Origin: Yersinia rochesterensis
GTDB lineage: Bacteria; Pseudomonadota; Gammaproteobacteria; Enterobacterales; Enterobacteriaceae
NCBI RefSeq assembly: GCF_003600645.1
Contig: NZ_CP032482.1
Coordinates: 1,364,001 to 1,428,000, forward strand
DNA: 64,000 nt
Reading direction: 5' to 3'
Below are positions 10,571-19,785 of this stretch, piece after piece; the first letter of the stretch is position 1, and every line of letters begins with the position of its first letter. The notes under the pieces were generated by a model. That model had not been told where the DNA came from, ran no database searches, and saw only the letters and a list, made by a program, of their open reading frames with translations. The translations under genes were made by a program, and so were the position numbers.

Positions 10571-11053
10571 ATGAACAAGGTAGCTCAATATTATCGTGAG
10601 TTGGTGGCATCACTGACTGAACGCTTGAAAAATGGTGAACGTGATATCGACAAGCTGGTGGACAGCGCTGAGCAGCGGCTAGATGTGTTAGAAGACTTAA
10701 CTCGCAGTGAAGTCGAGCAAATTATTCAGGCGGTGCGGCGAGATCTGGAGGAATTTGCTCGTAGCTATGAAGAGAGTAAGGATGAATTTACTGATAGCGT
10801 ATTTATGCGAGTTATTAAAGAAAGTTTATGGCAGGAGCTGGCTGATATCACCGACAAAACACAGTTGGAGTGGCGTGAGGTGTTCAAAGATGTCAGCCAC
10901 CATGGGGTTTATCACAGTGGCGAGGTGGTCGGGCTGGGGAACCTGGTCTGTGAAAAATGCCATTATCACCTGGCTTTCTATACCCCAGAAGTGTTGCCGC
11001 TTTGCCCTAAATGTGGTCATGACCAATTTAATCGCCGGCCTTTCCAGCCCTAA
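10571..11053 (+). CDS. ybeL: Zinc-ribbon-containing protein YbeL
   Basis: A 160-residue soluble protein of unknown molecular function, DUF1451 family. The N-terminal two thirds are helical and charged (YYRELVASLTERLKNGERDI), and the C-terminus carries a zinc ribbon with two CxxC pairs, CEKCH and CPKCG (about residues 126-150). I chose the ATG at 10571, with an AGGAG site 9 bp upstream, because it gives the E. coli length and N-terminus (MNKVAQYYREL). In E. coli a block of genes (ybeQ to hscC) separates ybeL from rihA; here rihA follows directly in convergent orientation. Confidence 0.92.
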   Translation: MNKVAQYYRELVASLTERLKNGERDIDKLVDSAEQRLDVLEDLTRSEVEQIIQAVRRDLEEFARSYEESKDEFTDSVFMRVIKESLWQELADITDKTQLEWREVFKDVSHHGVYHSGEVVGLGNLVCEKCHYHLAFYTPEVLPLCPKCGHDQFNRRPFQP

Positions 11054-11073
11054 AGCTGATTTAGGCTAAAAGA

Positions 11074-11097
11074 GACACTCCGCGCTGGCGGAGTGTC
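11074..11097. terminator. Shared terminator between convergent ybeL and rihA
   Basis: A perfect 10-bp stem, GACACTCCGC / GCGGAGTGTC, with loop GCTG. On the minus strand it is followed by TCTCTTTT and lies just past the rihA stop, so it is best read as the rihA terminator; on the plus strand it may also stop ybeL transcripts. Confidence 0.8.
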
Positions 11098-11103
11098 AAA
11101 AGC

Positions 11104-12042
11104 TTATTTGCCGTAGCGGGCAATACGTTCGACCAGTAAATCAATAAATCCTTTTCGATCAATGCCCATCAGAACTTCTGCATTAGGTTTATTGTCAGTG
11201 AGTTGGTAATAATCAACCACTGTCATCCCTTGGGTATATTCACCACGGGTTTCGATACCGACCCAACGTTCAATACTGGTGAATAATTCCGGTGCCAATA
11301 ACCAGGCGATGGTGCAAGGATCATGCAATGGCGCACCTTGAAAACCCCAGCGCTCTTGTCGGTGATACAACATAAAGAAATCCAATAAGTCCGCAACTAC
11401 CTCGGCGATTGGATTATTCAACTGACGAATTCTGTCAATGTCCTCATCCATCACTTGTGCTTGATGAGTGACATCCAACCCCGCCATGGTAATGGGGATT
11501 CCCGATTTAAAGACACGATCAGCTGCTTCGGGGTCAACAAAAATGTTAAATTCAGCCGCAGGCGTCCAGTTTCCTAACATCACCGCCCCGCCCATGATAA
11601 CGATGCGGTCTATTTTGGCCGCCAGAGCACCATGGCCGGCCAGTAACAAAGCGACGTTAGTCAGAGGGCCGGTTGCCACCAAGGTCACGGGGTGAGGGCT
11701 GTCACGCAATATTCTCGCCATTAGTTCCACGGCATTTTCAGCTTGTGGCGCGAAGCCCGGATCAGGTAGCGATGGGCCATCTAAACCACTTTCACCGTGA
11801 ACATTGTTAGCAATAATCAGTTCGCGCAGTAGCGGCTTCAATGCCCCCCCAGCCACCGGAATATCCTGGCGCTCAAGTAATGTCAAAATCCGCAGCGCAT
11901 TGCGCAAAGTCTTATCGGGGGTTTGGTTGCCAGCACAGGTGGTCACGGCTTGTACATTCAGTTCGGGGGAGGTCAGAGCCAAAATCAGCGCAATAGCATC
12001 GTCATGGCCGGGATCGCAATCAATGATAATAGAGCGGGACAT
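11104..12042 (-). CDS. rihA: Pyrimidine-specific ribonucleoside hydrolase RihA
   Basis: A 312-residue cytoplasmic nucleoside hydrolase, one residue longer than E. coli RihA. It splits cytidine or uridine into base and ribose. The N-terminal calcium-binding motif [12 protein letters not shown] is at residues 6-17, and the later elements include [21 protein letters not shown] and the family His in APLHDPC. I chose the ATG at 12042, with an AGAGGAA site upstream; an earlier start at 12150 would add 36 unrelated residues. It lies 129 bp after gltL, as in E. coli, where it follows the glt operon. Confidence 0.95.
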   Translation of the reverse strand: MSRSIIIDCDPGHDDAIALILALTSPELNVQAVTTCAGNQTPDKTLRNALRILTLLERQDIPVAGGALKPLLRELIIANNVHGESGLDGPSLPDPGFAPQAENAVELMARILRDSPHPVTLVATGPLTNVALLLAGHGALAAKIDRIVIMGGAVMLGNWTPAAEFNIFVDPEAADRVFKSGIPITMAGLDVTHQAQVMDEDIDRIRQLNNPIAEVVADLLDFFMLYHRQERWGFQGAPLHDPCTIAWLLAPELFTSIERWVGIETRGEYTQGMTVVDYYQLTDNKPNAEVLMGIDRKGFIDLLVERIARYGK

Positions 12043-12171
12043 CACTTTTCCTCTTTTAGTGGCAGCATTCTTTGGAGGATGCGCACAATAAAATGGATAA
12101 GCAATCTCGGCGGGTGTAAAAAGAGAACCAGAGCAAATTTCCTCCCCCACCGGCGCAGGGGAGGAGGGCGG

Positions 12172-12897
12172 TTAATGCAGGATTTTCGCCAGGAAGTCTT
12201 TGGCACGGTCAGATTTAGGATTGTTAAAGAAATCATCTTTGTTACTGTCTTCGACGATTTTCCCTTCATCCATGAAAATAACCCGGTTAGCGACTTTACG
12301 GGCGAAGCCCATTTCGTGGGTCACTACCATCATGGTCATGCCCTCTAGCGCCAGTTTGACCATTACATCCAGCACCTCGTTGATCATTTCTGGGTCAAGG
12401 GCTGAAGTCGGTTCGTCAAACAACATGGCGATAGGGTCCATACACAGTGCGCGGGCAATCGCCACACGCTGTTGCTGGCCACCAGATAACTGAGAGGGGA
12501 ATTTATCTGCGTGGGTGGTAAGACCGACACGCTCTAACAATTTTAGCCCTTTTTCCCGCGCTTCTGTTTTATCGCGTTTGAGCACTTTGACTTGTGCCAG
12601 TGTCAGGTTTTCAATGATAGACAAGTGTGGGAACAGTTCAAAATGCTGGAACACCATGCCGACTTTGGAGCGTAATTGCGCCAAGTTGGTGCCCTTATCA
12701 TTCACGGCAATACCATTTACTGTAATGTTTCCTTTTTGAATTGGTTCCAGCCCATTAACAGTTTTGATTAAGGTCGATTTACCTGAGCCAGAAGGGCCGC
12801 AGACCACCACGACCTCGCCTTTTTTTACTTCGGTGGTGCAGTCAGCCAGCACCTGAAAGTGGCCGTACCACTTAGAAACATTTTTCAGGGAAATCAT
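12172..12897 (-). CDS. gltL: Glutamate/aspartate ABC transporter, ATP-binding subunit
   Basis: A 241-residue ATPase that powers import of glutamate and aspartate through GltJK. Walker A is GPSGSGKST (about residue 34), the Q-loop [11 protein letters not shown], the ABC signature [16 protein letters not shown], and Walker [13 protein letters not shown]. Start is the ATG at 12897, which overlaps the gltK stop by one base (TGATG) and matches the E. coli N-terminus [16 protein letters not shown]; an in-frame TTG one codon earlier is possible. Last gene of gltIJKL. Confidence 0.97.
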   Translation of the reverse strand: MISLKNVSKWYGHFQVLADCTTEVKKGEVVVVCGPSGSGKSTLIKTVNGLEPIQKGNITVNGIAVNDKGTNLAQLRSKVGMVFQHFELFPHLSIIENLTLAQVKVLKRDKTEAREKGLKLLERVGLTTHADKFPSQLSGGQQQRVAIARALCMDPIAMLFDEPTSALDPEMINEVLDVMVKLALEGMTMMVVTHEMGFARKVANRVIFMDEGKIVEDSNKDDFFNNPKSDRAKDFLAKILH

Positions 12898-13571
12898 CAA
12901 ACAGTCCTTTTCTTCAAATAGTTAACCAGCATCGACGCGGAAAAACTGATAACGAAATACACCAAACCGGCAAACAGCACCATTTCGACCTGAGTCCCGT
13001 CCCGCTCGCCAATAGTGGTCGCGGTGCGGAAGAAATCCGCCAGACTAAGGACATATACCAGCGATGTATCCTGAAATAATACAATCCCTTGGGTTAACAG
13101 CAATGGCACCATGGCGCGGAAAGCCTGGGGCAGAATAACCAGTCTCATTGACTGACCTTGGGTCATGCCCAACGCCAGAGCTGCAGAGGATTGCCCACGA
13201 GAGATGCTTTGGATCCCGGCACGGATAATTTCTGAGTAATAAGCCGCTTCAAATAATGAAAAGGCTACCATGGCAGAGATTAAGCGAATATCAGTTTTTG
13301 GTGATAAGCCCAGCACATTTTGTAATAAGCTCGGAACCACCAGATAAAACCACAGCAGCACCATCACCAAAGGAATAGAGCGGAACACGTTGACATAGGC
13401 GGTGGCAAACCAACGGATGGCTTTAATCGGCGACAGCCGCATCACGGCCAGAATCGTGCCCCAGATAATCCCAAAGACAATGGCGATAAGGGTTATTTTG
13501 GCGGTAACGGCCAAACCTTGCAGCAGATATGGCAGGCTGGGGGCGATGGAACTCCAATCAAATTCGTACAT
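12897..13571 (-). CDS. gltK: Glutamate/aspartate ABC transporter, permease GltK
   Basis: A 224-residue inner membrane permease of the His/Glu/Gln/Arg/opine family. About five membrane segments are visible, with the EAA loop in [23 protein letters not shown] (about residues 118-140), which contacts the ATPase. It forms a heterodimer with GltJ. The start ATG shares one base with the gltJ stop (TAATG), so the two are translationally coupled. Confidence 0.97.
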   Translation of the reverse strand: MYEFDWSSIAPSLPYLLQGLAVTAKITLIAIVFGIIWGTILAVMRLSPIKAIRWFATAYVNVFRSIPLVMVLLWFYLVVPSLLQNVLGLSPKTDIRLISAMVAFSLFEAAYYSEIIRAGIQSISRGQSSAALALGMTQGQSMRLVILPQAFRAMVPLLLTQGIVLFQDTSLVYVLSLADFFRTATTIGERDGTQVEMVLFAGLVYFVISFSASMLVNYLKKRTV

Positions 13572-14311
13572 TATTTACTCCCCAGATTGCCGGGCAACTG
13601 CACTTTCTTTTCAACTAATCGCATCAACAACATGATGATAGCGTTGATCAATACATAACCAAGGGTGATGGCAGTAAACGACTCATAGGCGTGAGCTGAG
13701 TAATCCAGCAATTTCCCTGCTTGTGCCGCCATATCCACCAGCCCGATTGTTGATGCAATCGCTGAGTTTTTAACCAAATTGAGCATTTCTGAGGTCATCG
13801 GGGGAATAATGACCCGATAGGCATTGGGCAATAAAACATAGCGGTAAGTTTGCGGCAGAGTTAACCCCATCGCCAAACCCGCCGCTTTTTGACCTCGAGG
13901 CAGTGATTGAATCCCGGCACGTACCTGTTCACAAACACGAGCGGCGGTAAATAAACCCAGACACATCATTGATGAAAGGAAGAACTGGATATTCGGATCT
14001 AACTCACTTTTGAACCACATGCCAAGATTGGTCGGTAAAAGCTCAGGGACCACCAGATACCAGGTAAAGAATTGCACAATAAGCGGCACATTACGGAACA
14101 GCTCGACGTAAGTGGCCCCTATGGTAGACAGAATGCGGTTGGGAACTGTTCTTAAAATCCCAAATAATGAACCTACGAAGAAAGCGATAACCCAAGCGCA
14201 CAATGATAATGCGACAGTGACCTGAAAGCCGGACCAAATCCAGCCGAAATAGGTGGTATTACCGAAAGGGGCAGGTTGCAAGAAAATGCCCCAGTTCCAG
14301 TCTATTGACAT
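13571..14311 (-). CDS. gltJ: Glutamate/aspartate ABC transporter, permease GltJ
   Basis: A 246-residue inner membrane permease with the EAA loop in [23 protein letters not shown]. Length equals E. coli GltJ. I chose the ATG at 14311 ([15 protein letters not shown]) because an AAGGGAG site lies just upstream. The longer open frame to 14428 would read through the structured spacer that resembles the sroC region. It partners GltK in import of glutamate and aspartate bound to GltI. Confidence 0.95.
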   Translation of the reverse strand: MSIDWNWGIFLQPAPFGNTTYFGWIWSGFQVTVALSLCAWVIAFFVGSLFGILRTVPNRILSTIGATYVELFRNVPLIVQFFTWYLVVPELLPTNLGMWFKSELDPNIQFFLSSMMCLGLFTAARVCEQVRAGIQSLPRGQKAAGLAMGLTLPQTYRYVLLPNAYRVIIPPMTSEMLNLVKNSAIASTIGLVDMAAQAGKLLDYSAHAYESFTAITLGYVLINAIIMLLMRLVEKKVQLPGNLGSK

Positions 14312-14389
14312 AACAAACTCCCTTAAAAGGATGGATAAGCCACCCTGATGACTGATGATCCAATGCGTTGCGGCTTCCCGAGGGTTAAC

Positions 14390-14422
14390 AAAAAAATGCG
14401 GAGTGGGGAACGGCCACCCCGC
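14390..14422 (-). terminator. Intra-operon intrinsic terminator after gltI
   Basis: A 9-bp GC-rich stem with one G-U pair and a 7-base loop (14398-14422) followed by an uninterrupted T7 run. It would stop a fraction of gltI transcripts before gltJ, giving more binding protein than permease, and would form the SroC 3' end. Confidence 0.75.
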
Positions 14423-14485
14423 ATTCATTTCCTGTATCCCATCGGTTCATCATCAATCTGTAGGGTAGGCATCGCCCACCCTGAT
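14390..14485 (-). ncRNA. sroC: SroC-like structured spacer between gltI and gltJ
   Basis: After the gltI stop the minus strand has a first hairpin, AGGGTGGGC / GCCTACCCT with loop GAT (14462-14482), and a second, GCGGGGTGG / CCACTCCGC (14398-14422), followed by seven T residues (14390-14396). In E. coli and Salmonella this spacer yields SroC, a decay product of gltI mRNA that sponges GcvB. The position and first stem match what I recall of SroC. Exact ends and the GcvB-pairing segments were not verified, so the RNA call is an inference; the hairpins are seen directly. Confidence 0.55.
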
Positions 14486-14493
14486 TATTATTG

Positions 14494-15408
14494 TTAGTTC
14501 AATGCTTTATCGTTAGGGGCTTTGAACAGCACCTTCATTTCATCAGACAGTGAGAAATTCAGGTTAAGATTTTTAGGTGGAATTGGGTTTTTGAACCAGC
14601 GATCAAAGGACTTTTCAGCCACACCAGAGGTTTGTGCGGTGGCAATGGTTTCATCCAGCAGAGCTTTAAAGGCTGGGTCGTTTTTACGCAACATACAGCC
14701 GTAAGCTTCCTGAGATTGCGGAGTACCGACGATGTCCCATTGATCCGGTTTCTTGGCTTTTGCTCGCTCGCCAGCCAGCAAAGCATCATCCATCATAAAG
14801 GCCACTGCGCGGCCACTTTCCAAGGTACGGAAAGAGTCACCGTGGTCTTTGGCGCTGATGATGCGCATATTCATGTTGTCTTTTTCATTCAATTTATTGA
14901 GCAAGACTTCAGAGGTGGTGCCCGATGTCACGACCACAGGTTTTCCAGCTAACTCTTTGAAATCTTTGATTTCAGAACCTTTTTTGGTCAGTAAACGGGT
15001 ACCGACAACAAAAATGGTGTTAGAAAATGCGGCTTGTTGCTGACGTTCGAGGTTATTCGTGGTGGAACCACACTCGAAATCAAAGGTTCCATTTTGCAGT
15101 AACGGAATGCGGTTCTGCGAAGTAATGGGGATGAGTTTCACTTGCAGGTCGGGTGCATTAAGTTTTTTCTTGATCGCATCGACGATCAAGTTGGAATAAT
15201 CTTGTGAATAACCAACCACTTTCTGTTGATTATCATAATAAGAGAATGGAACGGAAGACTCACGGTGGCCGACCACGATAACGCCGTTATCTTTGATCTT
15301 CTTCAGTGTGTCAGCAGAAGCATCTGCCTTTACTGCTTCTTCTGCTTGGGCTACACCACTTGCCATCCCAGCTAACAGTAGCGCTAACGCCAATTTACGC
15401 ATATGCAT
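14494..15408 (-). CDS. gltI: Glutamate/aspartate ABC transporter, periplasmic binding protein
   Basis: A 304-residue periplasmic solute-binding protein of family 3. A signal peptide (about residues 1-22, ending GVAQA-E) is followed by DTLKKIKDNGVIVVGHRESS, and then the conserved SVPFSYYD and CGSTTNN segments. The C-terminus WFKNPIPPKNLNLNF closely follows E. coli GltI. The start MHMRKLALAL aligns with E. coli MQLRK and is preceded by an AAAGGAGTTGG ribosome binding site. First gene of gltIJKL; its leader has a CA-rich element matching the GcvB seed. Confidence 0.97.
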   Translation of the reverse strand: MHMRKLALALLLAGMASGVAQAEEAVKADASADTLKKIKDNGVIVVGHRESSVPFSYYDNQQKVVGYSQDYSNLIVDAIKKKLNAPDLQVKLIPITSQNRIPLLQNGTFDFECGSTTNNLERQQQAAFSNTIFVVGTRLLTKKGSEIKDFKELAGKPVVVTSGTTSEVLLNKLNEKDNMNMRIISAKDHGDSFRTLESGRAVAFMMDDALLAGERAKAKKPDQWDIVGTPQSQEAYGCMLRKNDPAFKALLDETIATAQTSGVAEKSFDRWFKNPIPPKNLNLNFSLSDEMKVLFKAPNDKALN

Positions 15409-16015
15409 GGTCCAACTCCTTTAATGTTGTTTTTTACTTAATATTTTCTAACTCGATGTTGTGATACTTAAAATGTAGTCATGTTAAAAACAAGAAATAC
15501 CCAAAAATCGTCTTATTTTTTGGTGCTTGCATAACCAAAGATATTTGTTGGTCAACCCGCTATTTTCATTGTTACTTGTATCAGATTATCTTTAAAAAAT
15601 AGCAAATTGTTATGCAAATGATGAATAAATGTTTGTTTTTTGGGACGCAAATCGCACCAAATAGAGGCAGTAAAACAGTACCGCACTATTAGGGTGCGTG
15701 ATGCGCCCCATAAATGTGCGGGCGAATAACCGCTATTTCTTCATTCGAAACTGACCTTCGCCGATTCACTGAGGGAATCCCCTTTGATGGCTGAATACAA
15801 GCTAGATATGAGGAAATAACTAACACTATTTGATTAGAAACAATGCAAGGTCTGTGCCAGTCGAGGGAAAGTTGTGCGGATAAATAGCCCTGTTTATCAG
15901 GGCTAAGAAATATTATCTGGGGGAGATGAGTTAATTAACCTGTAGCCAATCATGGAATACTATCAATTAGCTTAAGTATTGCCTCATTTTAACAGCAGGT
16001 TAGCTTAATTGATGA
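15409..16015. other. Long gltI upstream region
   Basis: 607 bp between the gltI start and the end of the flavoprotein gene. Apart from the CA-rich leader, it is AT-rich next to gltI and contains no reading frame that resembles a gene. No confident promoter hexamers or ERIC repeat were found. A sigma-54 type element was considered and rejected because of wrong spacing. Confidence 0.4.
15455..15463 (-). promoter_or_regulatory. Candidate GcvB small-RNA target in the gltI leader
   Basis: The minus strand reads ATCACAACATCGAG about 47 bases upstream of the gltI start. CACAACATC is the exact complement of GAUGUUGUG in the G/U-rich R1 region of GcvB as I recall it. A second CA-rich block, AAAACAACATT, lies nearer the ribosome binding site. 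gltI is a known GcvB target in Salmonella. The pairing here is inferred. Confidence 0.5.
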
Positions 16016-16600
16016 CTAACTTAATTGATGATTATTGATAGCCAAATGAGCTTTAAAAACTTCCAGCGCGGTTGGAACGTTTTCTTTCTCTACATGTTTC
16101 TCTGGGTTCCACAAGTCAGCAAAGGTGATTGCGCGGCCACAGTGGATAAATACTTCATCGACTTCAATCACTAACACGCTGCGAGCGGGGTGGCCGTTTT
16201 GGCTAAAACGCTCACACAGTTGTGGGTCGATGGATATTTTTGCCCGGCCATTCACCCTGAAACCTTCAGTCCAACCGGGGATCAAGAACAAGATGCCGAT
16301 AAATGGGTTATGCAGCAAATTACGAATACCATCCAGGCGGTTATTGCCCGCCCTGTCTGGCAACATCAGTGTTTTGCTATCCTGCACATGAATAAAACCC
16401 GCATCCCCGCCTTTGGGCGAACAGTCTATTCCATTAGCGCCCAGAGTCCCCAACACCGCGAAAGGTGCGGCGGCAATCAGCTTTTTGGCATAATCATCAA
16501 TGTGATCTATTTGTTTTTTCAACACGTTCTGATTGGGCGAGGCGTAATGCTCACTTAATTGTGCTTCAGTCGTGAGGATATATTCAGGTTTCAATGACAT
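16016..16600 (-). CDS. PPOX-type FMN-dependent flavoprotein (MSMEG_1061-like family)
   Basis: A 194-residue protein of the pyridoxamine 5'-phosphate oxidase-like split-barrel fold. Visible family features are FAVLGTLGANGIDCSPKGGDAGF (strand carrying the substrate loop), LMLPDRAGNNRLDGIRNLL (the FMN-phosphate binding RxGNxR-type segment) and FLIPGWTEGFRVNGRAKI. It has no signal peptide, so it should be cytoplasmic. The true substrate is unknown; relatives bind FMN or F420. It lies between gltI and lnt, which are close neighbours in E. coli, so it looks like a lineage-specific insertion. It starts 12 bp after lnt in the opposite reading order (lnt ends 12 bp upstream of nothing else in between), so it may be the last gene of the lnt operon or a separately gained unit; upstream of its ATG is lnt itself. 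Confidence 0.75.
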   Translation of the reverse strand: MSLKPEYILTTEAQLSEHYASPNQNVLKKQIDHIDDYAKKLIAAAPFAVLGTLGANGIDCSPKGGDAGFIHVQDSKTLMLPDRAGNNRLDGIRNLLHNPFIGILFLIPGWTEGFRVNGRAKISIDPQLCERFSQNGHPARSVLVIEVDEVFIHCGRAITFADLWNPEKHVEKENVPTALEVFKAHLAINNHQLS

Positions 16601-16612
16601 AAGGCGCTCAGG

Positions 16613-18169
16613 TTACTTTGGTTTATTTTTGTCAGGGCGACAGCGGACAGCACGATATAACGTCAATGCCGCCAGTACCAAGGTGATAATCCACATTGGC
16701 CACGAGCCAAAGCGGGCATAAGGGGTCATGCCGATCGTTGGCGTGACTTTAACTTCCAGGACTTGCTGGGTGAACTGTGGAATTTGTGCCAAGACTTCAC
16801 CGCTTGGGCCAACTGCCGCCGTAATACCATTATTGGTACTGCGCAACAGAGGGCGACCTAATTCGAGGGCGCGCATGCGTGCCATTTGGAAATGCTGCCA
16901 TGGCCCGATAGAGTGACCAAACCATGCATCATTAGAGACCGTTAGCAAGAAGTTGGTATCCGGCCTGAAGTTATCTCGAACCTGTTGGCCCAAGACGATT
17001 TCATAACAAATAGCGGCAGTCAGGTTAAACCCGGCCACATTTAACTGTGGCTGCACATAATCGCCGCGGCTGAATGTCGACATAGGTAAATCAAACAGCG
17101 GCGCCAGTGGGCGCAGCAGGGACTCAAGCGGCACAAACTCACCAAAGGGTACCAAGTGGTGTTTGCTATAGCGATTACGGGTCGGATATTGGTAGGGTTC
17201 TTTATCGCCTAACACAATGATACTGTTGAAGAAGTGGTAACCATTACCCTCCGGCCGGCGCTGTGCATCTACAATCCCGGTGATCAAGCTGCTGTGATTG
17301 GCCCGCATTAGGTCATCAACCATCGTCAGGAAGCCGGTTTGATCAGTTTCAATATCAGGAATGGCAGATTCTGGCCAGATGATAATGGGAGCTTTACCCA
17401 TAAATGGGCGGGTCTCATCCAGATAGACTTGCAGAGTCGATAGCAGGACTTTAGGGTCCCACTTCATTGACTGAGCAATATTACCTTGCACCATCGCCAC
17501 ATTAACCGCGCGTTCAGGTTCCGGTGTGAACCAATGTAATTGGCGCAGCGGCCACGGCAGTAATAACATGGCTACTGCAATAATTGCCGCAGTTATCCGG
17601 CGTTGATAACAGGCGTAAACCAGTAATCCGCTGATGGACATCAGCATGAAAGTGATGCCATCGACGCCAAGAATGGGGGCAATACCGCGTAGTGGGCCAT
17701 TGATTTGGCTATAACCAAATTGTAGCCATGGGAAGCCAGTTAATACCCAACCGCGCAAGAATTCAGTCAACTGCCACACCACGGGGGCCGCAATCGCCAG
17801 TCTCCACCAAGTCGCCTTCGGGCATATGCGGGCTAATACACCGGCAAACAGCATGGTATAGAGCGAAAGATACGCCGCCAGCAATACCACCAGGAAGATA
17901 TTGATGGCCGTCGGCATGCCGCCAAATTCAGAGATACTGACATAAACCCAGTTAACGCCAGTGCCAAACAGCCCCATACCCCAACAAAAGCCGATAAAAG
18001 CGGCTTGTTTGGTGCTGCGATTCAATGTCAGGCTGAGTAAACCAAACAGTGAAACAATGGCTGCGGGCCAACTATCAAATGGTGAATAGGCCAGCGTACC
18101 GCAGGCGCCAAAAAATAGCGCCAGTAGGGCGCGAACCCACTGGCGTTGACGGAGTGAAGCGATAGGCAT
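16613..18169 (-). CDS. lnt: Apolipoprotein N-acyltransferase
   Basis: A 518-residue inner membrane enzyme that adds the third acyl chain to the N-terminal cysteine of lipoproteins, using phospholipid. Six or more membrane segments fill the N-terminal half. The periplasmic nitrilase-like domain carries the catalytic triad: Glu in [10 protein letters not shown], Lys in the [15 protein letters not shown] region, and Cys in [11 protein letters not shown] chose the ATG at 18169 ([11 protein letters not shown]), which aligns with E. coli MAFASLIERQ and starts 7 bp after the corC stop. A start at 18208 would overlap corC by 32 bp and add 13 residues. Confidence 0.95.
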   Translation of the reverse strand: MPIASLRQRQWVRALLALFFGACGTLAYSPFDSWPAAIVSLFGLLSLTLNRSTKQAAFIGFCWGMGLFGTGVNWVYVSISEFGGMPTAINIFLVVLLAAYLSLYTMLFAGVLARICPKATWWRLAIAAPVVWQLTEFLRGWVLTGFPWLQFGYSQINGPLRGIAPILGVDGITFMLMSISGLLVYACYQRRITAAIIAVAMLLLPWPLRQLHWFTPEPERAVNVAMVQGNIAQSMKWDPKVLLSTLQVYLDETRPFMGKAPIIIWPESAIPDIETDQTGFLTMVDDLMRANHSSLITGIVDAQRRPEGNGYHFFNSIIVLGDKEPYQYPTRNRYSKHHLVPFGEFVPLESLLRPLAPLFDLPMSTFSRGDYVQPQLNVAGFNLTAAICYEIVLGQQVRDNFRPDTNFLLTVSNDAWFGHSIGPWQHFQMARMRALELGRPLLRSTNNGITAAVGPSGEVLAQIPQFTQQVLEVKVTPTIGMTPYARFGSWPMWIITLVLAALTLYRAVRCRPDKNKPK

Positions 18170-18176
18170 CGAGGAT

Positions 18177-19055
18177 TTATTCTTCCAGTTTTGGTTGCGG
18201 AGCATCATCCGGGATTTTCACATGAACCTGAATAATACGTCGGCTATCTGCCATGGCAACTTTAAATAAGTAACCTTCAATTTCAATGGTTTCACCGCGG
18301 GCAGGTAAATGACCAAACGCCTGCATCACCAAACCACCAATAGTGTCCACTTCATCGTCGCTGAAATGGGTGTTGAAGACTTCATTGAAATCTTCAATGG
18401 GTGTCAGCGCACGAATCGTGTATGTGTGCCGACTGAGTTGACGAACGTCTCTATCTTCTTCATCGTCATACTCATCTTCTATTTCGCCAACGATCAGCTC
18501 AAGAATATCTTCAATGGTCACCAGGCCTGAAACGCCACCAAACTCATCAATGACAATAGCCATATGATAGCGTTGGGAGCGGAACTCTTTCAGCATCCGA
18601 TCGACACGCTTACTTTCCGGCACTACAACCGCCGTCCGTAAGACTTTATCAATACTGAATGGCTCGGAATCTGTACGCATAAACGGCAGCAAATCCTTGG
18701 CCATTAGGATACCTTCGATGTGATCTTTATCTTCACTGATCACCGGAAAGCGGGAGTGAGCAGATTCAATAATCACATCCAGACACTCATCCAGCGTTTG
18801 ATTACGCTTTAGTGTGACCATCTGAGAGCGGGGGATCATGATGTCCCGTACGCGCTGTTCGGCGATATCCATCACGCCTTCCAGCATGTCGCGGGTATCG
18901 GGATCGATCAAATCGTTTTGCTCAGAATCACGGATAAGCTCTACCAGATCACCACGGTTCTTAGGTTCGCCGTGGAATAACTGGTTAAGAATGAGAGTAA
19001 AGAACCCTTTCTTGGGACTGGGGCTATCATTGTTTTGTGAGTGGTCGTCGCTCAT
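18177..19055 (-). CDS. corC: Magnesium/cobalt efflux-associated CBS-domain protein CorC
   Basis: A 292-residue cytoplasmic protein, same length as E. coli CorC (YbeX). Two CBS domains (about residues 70-195) contain the motif [12 protein letters not shown] and the linker [32 protein letters not shown]-terminal CorC/HlyC domain ([18 protein letters not shown]) follows. In Salmonella CorC affects cobalt and magnesium efflux, and in E. coli YbeX has been tied to ribosome metabolism together with YbeY and YbeZ. The gene sits in the usual ybeZ-ybeY-corC-lnt order. Confidence 0.95.
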   Translation of the reverse strand: MSDDHSQNNDSPSPKKGFFTLILNQLFHGEPKNRGDLVELIRDSEQNDLIDPDTRDMLEGVMDIAEQRVRDIMIPRSQMVTLKRNQTLDECLDVIIESAHSRFPVISEDKDHIEGILMAKDLLPFMRTDSEPFSIDKVLRTAVVVPESKRVDRMLKEFRSQRYHMAIVIDEFGGVSGLVTIEDILELIVGEIEDEYDDEEDRDVRQLSRHTYTIRALTPIEDFNEVFNTHFSDDEVDTIGGLVMQAFGHLPARGETIEIEGYLFKVAMADSRRIIQVHVKIPDDAPQPKLEE

Positions 19056-19081
19056 GGCGTTTTAGTTAAGTTTACCTATGT

Positions 19082-19208
19082 TATACCCTTCGCATTTGAA
19101 GCCGCAGGGGTGTTCGCTGCGCTCTTTCACCCAAATCACTTACTTGTGTAAGCTCATTGGGATTCGTTCGCTTGCGGCCTACCTGCAACGTCAATTTCTT
19201 TGGGTAAA
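19082..19208. repeat. ERIC (IRU) element C, 127 bp
   Basis: Runs from TATACCCTTCGCATTTGAAG to TTCTTTGGGTAAA, with the core CACTTACTTGTGTAAGCTC. It lies between ybeY and corC, inside what should be a single transcript, so the repeat is probably transcribed with the operon. Confidence 0.9.
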
Positions 19209-19227
19209 AATTATATTATCGGCAGCG

Positions 19228-19315
19228 GTAAATTCACACCGCCGACAGCTTTTGTTCATACTTACCAGATAATTCATACTTATCAGATAATTTACACCTG
19301 ATAGGGTGAATTTAC
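19228..19315. repeat. Inverted repeat at the ybeY 3' end
   Basis: GTAAATTCAC (19228-19237) and GTGAATTTAC (19306-19315) are perfect 10-base inverted arms enclosing about 68 bp, in which CAGATAATT occurs twice. The right arm overlaps the ybeY stop codon. This could fold in the ybeY-corC message next to the ERIC hairpin. Confidence 0.5.
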
Positions 19316-19785
19316 TCGGGGTCTTTCTCTGAAATATACGGGTCTGGGTAGCCCAAACTTTGCATTATTTCAGTCTCAATCGACTCCATTTCTTCTGCTT
19401 CATCGTCAACGATGTGGTCATACCCTAGCAGATGGAGACTGCCGTGAACAACCATATGCGCCCAATGAGCCAGTAGTGCTTTCTCTTGCTCAACTGCTTC
19501 TTGTTCAACTACCTGACGGCAAATGATTAAATCACCGAGTAATGGCAGTTCAATCTCAGGTGGGGCCTCAAAGGGAAAAGACAAGACATTGGTCGATTTA
19601 TCTTTACCGCGATAGGTCAGATTCAGCTCATGGCTTTCTGCTTCATCAACCACACGGATAGTGACTTCGGAGACTTCCTGAAATTGCGGCAATACAGCTT
19701 CCAACCAATGTTGAAAATCGGCTTCGGTCGGTAAACCCTGGCTATCGGCACTGGCAATTTGTAAATCGAGAATAACTTGGCTCAC
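19312..19785 (-). CDS. ybeY: rRNA maturation RNase YbeY
   Basis: A 157-residue zinc endoribonuclease needed for 16S rRNA 3'-end maturation and 70S quality control. The zinc motif is [11 protein letters not shown] (about residues 114-124), the UPF0054 signature, with three metal-binding His residues. The upstream [10 protein letters not shown] element is also conserved. The start is GTG at 19785, overlapping the ybeZ stop by 4 bp (GTGA) and preceded by GGAGG, so translation is coupled to ybeZ. Length matches E. coli YbeY (155). Confidence 0.96.
   Translation of the reverse strand: MSQVILDLQIASADSQGLPTEADFQHWLEAVLPQFQEVSEVTIRVVDEAESHELNLTYRGKDKSTNVLSFPFEAPPEIELPLLGDLIICRQVVEQEAVEQEKALLAHWAHMVVHGSLHLLGYDHIVDDEAEEMESIETEIMQSLGYPDPYISEKDPE

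Noticed and set aside
15640-15665. Possible sigma-54 promoter for gltI (TTGGTGCGATTTGCG on the minus strand)
   Set aside because: The GG and GC elements are 8 bp apart instead of 10, so it does not fit the -24/-12 spacing.
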